Shown in pieces: positions 4,609-10,366 of a stretch of DNA of 10,366 nucleotides; position 1 is the first letter of the stretch; each line of letters starts with the position of its first letter. A program made the translations under genes and the position numbers. Origin of the DNA: JAFHCF01 sp048497495 (GTDB taxonomy: Bacteria; Pseudomonadota; Alphaproteobacteria; Rhizobiales; Ancalomicrobiaceae). The stretch is taken from the NCBI GenBank assembly GCA_048497495.1, contig JAFHCF010000017.1, positions 1-10,366 on the forward strand, written 5' to 3'. Under the pieces are notes generated by a model. It saw only the letters and a program-made list of their open reading frames with translations, searched no databases and was not told the origin of the DNA.

Positions 4609-5562
4609 ATGACCGGCCCGACCTTCTCCTATGGCTCCGGATTTCCCTCGCTGAAGCCGACCGCCCCCGCTCAGGCCCCCGCCGCCGGCGGCGACGGCCT
4701 CGTCAAGGAGACCACCACGGCGGCCTTCCTGAAGGACGTCATCGACGCCTCGGCCGAGGTGCCGGTCCTGGTCGACTTCTGGGCCGAGTGGTGCGGGCCG
4801 TGCAAGCAGCTCGCACCGGCGATCGAGAAGGTGGTGCGCGCCGCCAAGGGTCGGGTGAAGCTGGTCAAGATGAACATCGACCACCATCCCGAAGTCGCCG
4901 GCCAGATGGGCATCCGCTCGATCCCCGCCGTCATCGCCTTCAAGGGCGGTCAGCCGGTCGACGGCTTCATGGGCGCGGTGCCCGAGAGCCAGATCCAGAC
5001 CTTCATCGACAAACTCTGCGGTCCGGCCGCCCCCTCCGACGCCGAGACGCTGGTGGCGCGAGCCCAGGCCGCCCTCGACGCCGACGACGTCCAGACCGCG
5101 ATCGAGCTCTTCGCCCAGGCCCACCAGATCGAGCCGGAGAACCTCGACGCCCTCCTCGGCCTCGCCGACGTCCACGTCGCCACCCGCGACCTCGACACCG
5201 CCAAGGCGCTCATCGCCACGGTGCCGCCGGCCGCCGCCAAGGACCCCCGCGTCGCCGCCGTCCAGGCCCGCGTCACGCTGGCCGAGAAGACCGCCGCGCT
5301 CGGCGACCCGGTGGCGCTCGAGGCGCGCCTCGCCCACGACCCCGACGACCACCAGGCCCGCTACGAGCTCGCCCTGCTGCTCGCCGCCACCGGCCACGAG
5401 GAGGCCGCCGTCGACAGCCTGATCGAGATCATCCGCCGCGACCGGCCGTGGAACGAGGAAGCGGCGCGCAAGCAGCTCCTGACCTTCTTCGAGGCCTGGG
5501 GACCGAAGGAGCCGGCGACGCTCTACGGCCGCCGCAAGCTCTCCTCCGTGCTCTTCTCCTGA
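4609..5562 (+). CDS. CnoX-like thioredoxin with C-terminal TPR region
   Basis: The 317-residue protein has a poorly conserved Pro/Ala-rich lead (1-30), a thioredoxin domain (about 31-136) and a helical TPR region (about 143-310). The thioredoxin part contains VLVDFWAEWCGPCKQLAP with the redox pair Cys62 and Cys65, and IRSIPAV with the cis-proline at 106. The TPR part has repeated helical pairs such as AQAALDADDVQTAIELFAQA and RYELALLLAATGHEEAAVD. This layout is that of CnoX/YbbN, a chaperedoxin that holds oxidatively damaged proteins and passes them to chaperonins. E. coli CnoX lacks the CGPC motif, whereas this one keeps it, so thiol-disulfide activity is likely. ATG 4609 is preceded by GGAAAG at a good distance. 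It heads a tight plus-strand set with the next two genes. Confidence 0.9.
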   Translation: MTGPTFSYGSGFPSLKPTAPAQAPAAGGDGLVKETTTAAFLKDVIDASAEVPVLVDFWAEWCGPCKQLAPAIEKVVRAAKGRVKLVKMNIDHHPEVAGQMGIRSIPAVIAFKGGQPVDGFMGAVPESQIQTFIDKLCGPAAPSDAETLVARAQAALDADDVQTAIELFAQAHQIEPENLDALLGLADVHVATRDLDTAKALIATVPPAAAKDPRVAAVQARVTLAEKTAALGDPVALEARLAHDPDDHQARYELALLLAATGHEEAAVDSLIEIIRRDRPWNEEAARKQLLTFFEAWGPKEPATLYGRRKLSSVLFS

Positions 5563-5572
5563 GGCGCCACGG

Positions 5573-6256
5573 ATGACCCGCGCCGGTAATCAGGTCTATC
5601 AGGGTCCCGACGACCTGCCGGCGGTGATCCCGCTGTTCCCGCTCGCCGGAACCCTGCTGTTGCCGCGCCGCGCCCTGCCGCTCAACGTCTTCGAGCCGCG
5701 CTATCTCGCCATGGTCGACGCGGCGCTGGCCGGCGATCGGCTGATCGGCCTGATCCAGCCGAAGGTCGACCTGCCCGGCGGCGTCCGCGCCACCCGCCCG
5801 CCGCTGGAGCGAATCGGCGGCCTCGGTCGCATCACCCAATTCGCCGAGACCGGCGACGGCCGCCTGATCATCACCCTGATCGGCGTCGCCCGCTTCGCCG
5901 TCACCGACGAACTGTCGACCACCACGCCCTACCGCATGGTGCGTTACGACGCCGAGCGTTTCGCCGGCGACTTCACGCCCGGCCTGGGCGAGGAGGCGGT
6001 CGATCGCGCCGACGTCCTGAAGACGCTCCGCGCCTATCTCGACGCCAATGCGCTCGCCATCGAATGGTCGCAGTTCGAGACCGCCGGCAACGAGGCGCTG
6101 GTCGACGGTCTGGCGATGATGTCGCCCTGCGGACCGAAGGAGAAGCAGGCCCTGCTCGAGGCGCCTGACCTCGCCACCCGCGCCGAACTCCTGGTGGCGA
6201 TCACCGAGCGCGCCCTGGCCGACACCGACGGCGACGGGCCGAGACCCCTCCAGTGA
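5573..6256 (+). CDS. Lon substrate-binding (LAN) domain protein
   Basis: The 227-residue product is a stand-alone Lon N-terminal (substrate-binding) domain. The start of the domain is IPLFPLAGTLLLPRRALPLN followed by VFEPRYLAMVDAAL. Later come GLIQPK, GGLGRITQFAETGDGRLIITL and a helical C-terminal part ending near TRAELLVAITERAL. There is no AAA+ ATPase or serine-lysine protease part, so it is not a protease itself. Family members are common in Proteobacteria, and their job is not well established; binding of unfolded or damaged protein is the usual guess. The ATG lies 10 bases after the stop of the thioredoxin-like gene, with GAGG as ribosome site, so the two are almost surely cotranscribed. 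That neighbourhood fits a protein-quality-control role, which is inference. Confidence 0.9.
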   Translation: MTRAGNQVYQGPDDLPAVIPLFPLAGTLLLPRRALPLNVFEPRYLAMVDAALAGDRLIGLIQPKVDLPGGVRATRPPLERIGGLGRITQFAETGDGRLIITLIGVARFAVTDELSTTTPYRMVRYDAERFAGDFTPGLGEEAVDRADVLKTLRAYLDANALAIEWSQFETAGNEALVDGLAMMSPCGPKEKQALLEAPDLATRAELLVAITERALADTDGDGPRPLQ

Positions 6257-6266
6257 GGAAGTTCCC

Positions 6267-6476
6267 ATGGCCGACGACCTCGTTCCCACCGACGACCGCC
6301 GCCGTGGCCGGCTCGATCCATGCCTGCTCGAGCTGCTGGTCTGCCCGCTGAGCCGCACGACGCTCCAATACGACGCGGCGAAGCAGGAACTGATCTCCCG
6401 CGCCGCCCGCCTCGCCTTCCCGATCCGCGACGGCATTCCGATCATGCTCGCCGACGAGGCGCGCCCGCTGGACTGA
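6267..6476 (+). CDS. Trm112-family small protein (YcaR-like)
   Basis: This 69-residue protein matches the bacterial Trm112/YcaR family through LLELLVCPLSRTTLQYD, ELISRAARLAFPIRDGIPIM and LADEARPLD. In eukaryotes and archaea Trm112 activates several methyltransferases, while bacterial relatives are small and mostly uncharacterised. Of the cysteines that form a zinc site in some members, only Cys26 of the CP motif is in place. Cys19 lies outside the motif, so metal binding is unlikely. The first 15 residues are variable. The start is fixed by AGGAAG 5 bases before the ATG and by only 10 bases of spacing to the preceding gene. It ends the plus-strand set and faces ftsY, with 35 bases between the two stops. 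Confidence 0.93.
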   Translation: MADDLVPTDDRRRGRLDPCLLELLVCPLSRTTLQYDAAKQELISRAARLAFPIRDGIPIMLADEARPLD

Positions 6477-6490
6477 ACCCGGCGCGCTTC

Positions 6491-6504
6491 TCCCGGCTTC
6501 GGGA
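6491..6504. terminator. Small hairpin between convergent Trm112-like and ftsY genes
   Basis: TCCCG-GCTT-CGGGA forms a 5-base stem with a 4-base loop in the 35-base gap between two convergent stop codons. No T-run follows on either strand. It could act as a weak bidirectional end, but it is short. Confidence 0.3.
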
Positions 6505-6511
6505 ATCGTCC

Positions 6512-7678
6512 TCAGCGCTCCAGCCCGGCGATCGCCCCGGCGAAATCGGCGGCGACGAAGGGCTCGAGATCGTCGACGCCTTCGCCGACGCCGATGAAGT
6601 GCACCGGCAGGCCGAAGCGTTCGGCGATGGCGACGAGGATGCCGCCGCGCGCCGTGCCGTCGAGCTTGGTCATCACCAGGCCGGTGACGCCGGCGACCTT
6701 GCCGAAGATCTCCACCTGATTGACGGCGTTCTGGCCGGTCGTCGCGTCGAGCGTCAGGACGACGTCGTGAGGGGCGCTCGGGTCCTGCTTCTTGATGACG
6801 CGGACGATCTTCTCGAGCTCCGCCATCAGTTCGGCGCGGTTCTGCAGCCGCCCGGCGGTGTCGATGATCAACACCTGCGATCCCGCCTCGCGCGCCGCCG
6901 TCATGGCGTCGAAGGCGAGGCCGGCGGCATCCGCCCCGGGCTCGCGGGCGACCACCGAGGCGCCGGAGCGCGACCCCCAGATCTTCAACTGCTCGATCGC
7001 CGCGGCGCGGAAGGTGTCGCCGGCGCAAAGGGTCACCGACTTGCCCTCGCGGGTGAACTTCATCGCCAGCTTGCCGATGGTGGTGGTCTTGCCCGAGCCG
7101 TTGACGCCGACGACGAGCACCACGTGCGGTTTATGGGTCGAGGCGATGTCGAGCGGCCTGGCGATCGGCGTCAGGACCTTCTCGACCTCGCTCGCCAGCA
7201 CGGCGCGCACTTCCGCGTCGGTGATCTCCTTGTCGAAGCGGTCGCGGCGCAACGCGTCGGTGATCCGGGTCGCCGTGGCGAGCCCGAGATCGGCCTGGAT
7301 CAGGATGTCCTCGAGCTCGTCGAGCGTGTCGTCGTCGAGCCGGCGCTTGGTGAAGATCGCGGTGATGCCGGTCCCGAGCGCCGTCGAGGTGCGCGACAGG
7401 CCGGACTTGAGCTTCTGCCACCACGACGTCTTCTTGGCCGGCGCCTGGGGCACCGGCTGGGCCGGGGTGAATTCGAGCGCGCTCCCCGACACCTCCGCCT
7501 CGACGACGACGGGAGAGACCGGCTCGGCCGGCGCTTCGAACTCCGGCTCCGCGACGTCCGGCGCGGCGGGGGAAACCGGCTCGGGCGCGGCATCCGGGGC
7601 GCTCGCGGGCGTCGGGACGGCGGGCTGCTTGCCCCCGAACCACCGCCCGAGCAGTCCGCGTTTCTCGCCTTCGCTCAT
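6512..7678 (-). CDS. ftsY: Signal recognition particle receptor FtsY
   Basis: The 388-residue protein is the bacterial SRP receptor, a GTPase that docks SRP-ribosome complexes at the inner membrane. Residues 1-80 form a variable acidic Pro/Ala/Glu-rich A domain, including two EPVSP copies at 33-37 and 52-56. About 85-175 is the N (helical bundle) domain with KKTSWWQKLKSGLSRTS at its start, a probable membrane-binding helix. The G domain follows: P-loop GVNGSGKT (191-198), AGDTFRAAAIEQL (219-231), DTAGRLQN (273-280), TKLDGTARGG (337-346) and the closing GVGEGVDDLEPF (363-374). The ATG overlaps the stop of mtaB by ATGA, so translation is probably coupled. The gene order with mtaB and dapF is common in Rhizobiales. 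No lesion is seen. Confidence 0.98.
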   Translation of the reverse strand: MSEGEKRGLLGRWFGGKQPAVPTPASAPDAAPEPVSPAAPDVAEPEFEAPAEPVSPVVVEAEVSGSALEFTPAQPVPQAPAKKTSWWQKLKSGLSRTSTALGTGITAIFTKRRLDDDTLDELEDILIQADLGLATATRITDALRRDRFDKEITDAEVRAVLASEVEKVLTPIARPLDIASTHKPHVVLVVGVNGSGKTTTIGKLAMKFTREGKSVTLCAGDTFRAAAIEQLKIWGSRSGASVVAREPGADAAGLAFDAMTAAREAGSQVLIIDTAGRLQNRAELMAELEKIVRVIKKQDPSAPHDVVLTLDATTGQNAVNQVEIFGKVAGVTGLVMTKLDGTARGGILVAIAERFGLPVHFIGVGEGVDDLEPFVAADFAGAIAGLER

Positions 7679-8973
7679 CTCACCGCCTCGTCTTTCACGT
7701 CGGATAGGGCTTCCGCCCTGAGAGTCTCGCCGTCGCGGGCCACGACACGCGCCGAGACGATGTCGCCGGGAGGGAGGTTGGAGACGCCGTTGCCGGCGAC
7801 CCGGATGGGCACGAACTGTTCGGTGTGGCCGAAGTCGTCCTTCTCGATCAGGACCTTCTCGACCATGCCGATGCGGGCGTCGAGATGGGCGGCGAGCGCC
7901 GCCTCGCCGACCGCCCTGAGGCGCGCCGCCCGCGCCTTCACCAGCCCCTGGTCGAGGCGCGGCATCCTGGCCGCCGGCGTCCCCGGCCGAGCGGAGAAGG
8001 GAAAGACGTGGGTGAAGGTCAGGCCGCAGTCCTCGATCAGCCGCACCGTGTTCTCGAACATCTCGTCGGTCTCGGTCGGGAACCCGGCGATCAGATCGGC
8101 GCCGAAGACGATGTCCGGACGTCTGGCGCGCAGATCGGCGCAGAAGGCGACCGAATCGGCGCGGGCATGGCGCCGCTTCATCCGCTTGAGGATCATGTCG
8201 TCGCCCGATTGCAGCGACAGGTGCAGATGCGGCATCAGTCGCCTCTCCCCCGCCACCAGCTCGATCAGCTCCGGATCCGCCTCGACCGAATCGATCGACG
8301 AGATCCTGAGCCGCTCGAGCCCCGCCACCCGGCCGAGCAGCGCGCCGACCAGCGATCCGAGCTTCGGCGCCCCCGGCAGATCGCCGCCCCACGACGTGAT
8401 GTCGACCCCGGTCAGCACCACCTCGCGATAGCCGCGATCGGCGAGCCGCTTCACCTGCTCGACGACGCTGCCGGCCGGCACCGAGCGCGAATTGCCGCGC
8501 CCGTAGGGGATGATGCAGAAGGTGCAGCGATGATCGCAGCCGTTCTGCACCTGGACGAAGGCGCGCGTCCGCTCCTCGAAACCGGCGACCATGTGGCCGG
8601 CGGTCTCGGTGACCGAGAAGATGTCGTTGACCCGGACCTTCTCGCTCGAGTCGATGCCGAAGTCGACGAGCCGCTTCCACGACGCGGCCTCGAGCTTGGC
8701 GTCGTTGCCGAGGACGAGATCGACCTCCGCCATCTCGGCGAACTCTTCCGGCTGAACTTGAGCCGCGCAGCCGGTGACGACGATGCGGGCGTTCGGCCGT
8801 TCGCGGCGGGTGCGGCGGATGGTCTGGCGCGCCTGGCGCACCGCTTCGGCCGTCACCGCGCAGGTGTTGACGATGACGACGTCGTCGAGCCCGGCGGCCT
8901 TGGCCTGCTCGCGCATGGTCTCGGATTCCGCCGTGTTCAGCCGGCAACCCAGCGTGACCAGCTCGACACTCAC
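7675..8973 (-). CDS. mtaB: tRNA t6A37 methylthiotransferase MtaB
   Basis: The 432-residue product is a radical-SAM methylthiotransferase that converts t6A to ms2t6A at position 37 of ANN-decoding tRNAs. The N-terminal MTTase domain has the three cysteines for the auxiliary iron-sulfur cluster at 10 (TLGCRLN), 38 (VNTCAVT) and 69 (VTGCAAQ). The radical-SAM core carries Cys146, Cys150 and Cys153 in NGCDHRCTFCIIPYGRG. This is the CxxxCxxC motif that binds the catalytic 4Fe-4S cluster. A TRAM-like RNA-binding region lies at about 365-430. CxLN near the start and the length distinguish MtaB from MiaB. The start is GTG at 8973, overlapping the dapF stop as GTGA, with the conserved SVELVTLGC directly after it. 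It is the middle gene of a coupled dapF-mtaB-ftsY operon. Confidence 0.95.
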   Translation of the reverse strand: MSVELVTLGCRLNTAESETMREQAKAAGLDDVVIVNTCAVTAEAVRQARQTIRRTRRERPNARIVVTGCAAQVQPEEFAEMAEVDLVLGNDAKLEAASWKRLVDFGIDSSEKVRVNDIFSVTETAGHMVAGFEERTRAFVQVQNGCDHRCTFCIIPYGRGNSRSVPAGSVVEQVKRLADRGYREVVLTGVDITSWGGDLPGAPKLGSLVGALLGRVAGLERLRISSIDSVEADPELIELVAGERRLMPHLHLSLQSGDDMILKRMKRRHARADSVAFCADLRARRPDIVFGADLIAGFPTETDEMFENTVRLIEDCGLTFTHVFPFSARPGTPAARMPRLDQGLVKARAARLRAVGEAALAAHLDARIGMVEKVLIEKDDFGHTEQFVPIRVAGNGVSNLPPGDIVSARVVARDGETLRAEALSDVKDEAVR

Positions 8974-9866
8974 TCCGCCGCCCCGCGTGTCGGCGCGTCG
9001 CTGCGGCGCCAGGTCAGGGTGTCGCGATCGAGCACGCCCTCGAACTCGGTCTCCACCGGTCCGGTCATCATCACGTGGTCGTCGCTCTCGCGCCAATCGA
9101 TCAGCAGCACCCCGCCCGGCAGGGTCACCCGGACGCGCCGCCCGGTGCGGCGGGTGCGGGCGGCGGCCACCGCCGCCGCGCAGGCGCCGGTGCCGCAGGC
9201 TCGGGTGATGCCGGTGCCGCGCTCCCACACCTTCAGCGTCAGGGCGTCGCGCGCCGTGACGTGGGCGAGGGAGATGTTGGCGCGCTCGGGGAACATCGGG
9301 TGGTTCTCGAGCATCGGTCCGATGGTCTCGAGCGCATGAGCCTCGACGTCGTCGACCCAGAAGATCGCGTGGGGGTTGCCCATGTTGACCACCGCCGGCG
9401 AATGCAGGATCGGCGCGTCGATCGGTCCGATCTGCAATTCGATGGCGCGGGTGTCGGCGAAGGGCTCGGCGAGCGGGATCTCGTCCCACTTCAGCCGTGG
9501 CGCCCCCATGTCGACCGTCACCATCTCCGGCTCGCCGGCATCCGACGCGAACAGCAGCCCGGCGCGGGTCTCGATGGTCGCCGAGGCGGCGCCCTTTTCC
9601 CGCATCAACACCCATCCGATGCAGCGCGTCGCGTTGCCGCAGGCCGAGACCTCGCCGCCGTCGGCGTTGTCGATGCGCATGAAGGCGTCGGCGCCGGCGG
9701 CCGAGGGCTCGATGGTGATCATCTGATCGAAGCCGATGCCGGTCTCGCGATCCGCCAGCCGCGCGATCTCGGCCGGCGTCAGGCGCGGGCTGCCGGCGCG
9801 CGCGTCGAACACCAGGAAGTCGTTGCCGAGCCCGTTCATCTTGCGAAAGGCGATGGCGGTGGTCAT
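8970..9866 (-). CDS. dapF: Diaminopimelate epimerase DapF
   Basis: The 298-residue enzyme interconverts LL- and meso-diaminopimelate, the last step before DapDC-type lysine synthesis and a source of the peptidoglycan cross-linking residue. Both catalytic cysteines are present: Cys76 in SACGNATRC and Cys224 in TRACGTGACAAAV. The N-terminal signature FRKMNGLGNDFLVFD (7-21), NADGGEVS (67-74) and VVNMGNPHAIF (159-169) also fit. The ATG at 9866 is preceded by AGGAG 6 bases upstream. It is the first gene of the minus-strand operon, and its stop codon overlaps the mtaB GTG. A strong GC hairpin at 9887-9918 lies just before the ribosome site and could form in the mRNA leader. No lesion is seen. Confidence 0.98.
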   Translation of the reverse strand: MTTAIAFRKMNGLGNDFLVFDARAGSPRLTPAEIARLADRETGIGFDQMITIEPSAAGADAFMRIDNADGGEVSACGNATRCIGWVLMREKGAASATIETRAGLLFASDAGEPEMVTVDMGAPRLKWDEIPLAEPFADTRAIELQIGPIDAPILHSPAVVNMGNPHAIFWVDDVEAHALETIGPMLENHPMFPERANISLAHVTARDALTLKVWERGTGITRACGTGACAAAVAAARTRRTGRRVRVTLPGGVLLIDWRESDDHVMMTGPVETEFEGVLDRDTLTWRRSDAPTRGAAE

Positions 9867-9886
9867 GGTCGCTCCTCGAAGGATCC

Positions 9887-9918
9887 GGCGCGCCGAGCCC
9901 CCGAGGGGGTCGCGCGCC
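9887..9918. repeat. GC-rich inverted repeat in the dapF leader
   Basis: GGCGCGC (9887-9893) and GCGCGCC (9912-9918) are perfect 7-base arms. Inside them CCCC (9898-9901) and GGGG (9906-9909) can form a second stem. It lies about 20 bases before the dapF start and about 85 bases before the divergent methyltransferase gene. It could be a leader hairpin that tempers dapF translation, or an operator. Confidence 0.45.
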
Positions 9919-10002
9919 GCCGGGCGGAGGGCCGGCGCCCTCGCCTCGTTCCACGACATATGGCGAAACTCGCCGCGAAAGACCAGTACGAGGACGTCCA
10001 CG

Positions 10003-10366
10003 ATGAACGATACCATGGAGAAATCGGTCAATCCGCACGGCCACGGCCGCGCCTCCGATTGGGTCGAGCGCTTCCTTCCCGGCGTCCCCGCCGGCGGTGC
10101 CGTGCTCGATCTCGCCTGCGGCGCCGGCCGCCACCTGCGCCGCGCCCTCGATCTGGGCTTCTCCGGCATCGGCCTCGACCGCGACGTCTCCGGCCTCGCC
10201 GATCTCGCCGGCCGCGCCGGCGTCGAGATCCTCGCCCACGACCTCGAGGCCGAGGGTGGGCTCGATCTGCCCTTCGGCGACCGCCGTTTCGCCGGGGTGA
10301 TCGTCACCAACTACCTCTTCCGCCCGCTCTTGGCGCGGATTTCGTCACTCGTCGCCGAGGACGGCG
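10003..10366 (+). CDS. Class I SAM-dependent methyltransferase (partial)
   Basis: The first 121 residues are present, and the gene runs off the right edge. Motif I is AVLDLACGAGRHLRRAL (33-49), the glycine-rich loop that binds S-adenosylmethionine. An acidic residue ends the second strand in GIGLDRDVS (Asp59). DLPFGDRRFAGVIVTNYLFR (88-107) matches the motif around strand four, with NYLFRPLL typical of a group of small uncharacterised methyltransferases. The substrate is unknown. ATG 10003 is preceded by GAGGA at a slightly long distance, and an in-frame ATG at 10015 is an alternative. It diverges from dapF across 136 bases, so the two promoters share one region. Confidence 0.88.
   Translation, partial: MNDTMEKSVNPHGHGRASDWVERFLPGVPAGGAVLDLACGAGRHLRRALDLGFSGIGLDRDVSGLADLAGRAGVEILAHDLEAEGGLDLPFGDRRFAGVIVTNYLFRPLLARISSLVAEDG

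Noticed and set aside
3553..5397. A 614-codon open frame on the minus strand, and similarly long frames at 6320-8431 (plus) and in the N-terminal parts of frames across 7675-10239
   Set aside because: They lie opposite or out of frame to well-recognised genes, have low-complexity Gly/Arg/Asp composition and show no family motifs. They come from the very high GC of the DNA.
1..10366. CRISPR array, toxin-antitoxin pair, phage genes or replication origin
   Set aside because: No regularly spaced repeats, no small paired ORFs with known motifs, no phage structural or integrase genes and no clustered DnaA-like sites were seen.

Overview
The window looks like chromosomal DNA of a high-GC alphaproteobacterium, most likely from the Hyphomicrobiales (Rhizobiales). 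I infer this from the dapF-mtaB-ftsY gene order, the MucR/Ros-type regulator, the EipA-like secreted protein and the strong preference for G or C at third codon positions. No genus can be named from sequence alone.

Left part (1-3487), accessory and partly decayed. The first codons of an exported-looking protein run off the left edge on the minus strand. Upstream of it is a strikingly AT-rich stretch (about 160-420) with two Fur-box-like sequences and several inverted repeats. Two unrelated transposase scraps follow, one IS630-type and one DUF772 (IS5/IS1182-type), joined within a base or two. Next come an intact MucR-family regulator that lacks two of the four zinc ligands, a secreted EipA/DUF1134-like protein, a RhuM-family pseudogene with a frameshift and two TGA stops, and a HIRAN-domain protein with a Tat-like signal. 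The HIRAN gene overlaps the RhuM remnant by ATGA. A tRNA-Gly(GCC) gene with an encoded CCA lies at the inner edge, with its 3' end facing this block. That is the geometry expected of a tRNA-borne genomic island, although no integrase or second att copy is visible.

Right part (3563-10366), ordinary and densely coded. On the plus strand are an Ala-tRNA(Pro) editing protein, then a tightly spaced set of CnoX-like thioredoxin-TPR protein, Lon-substrate-binding-domain protein and Trm112-like protein (gaps of about 10 bases). Converging on it from the minus strand is dapF-mtaB-ftsY, linked by two 4-base start/stop overlaps (GTGA and ATGA). These genes cover diaminopimelate epimerisation, tRNA t6A methylthiolation and the SRP receptor. 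A class I methyltransferase gene diverges from dapF and runs off the right edge.

I do not see a complete, clearly new system. The most unusual items are the HIRAN/RhuM module, the zinc-ligand-poor MucR that sits in frame behind a transposase fragment, and the AT-rich Fur-box-like promoter region.
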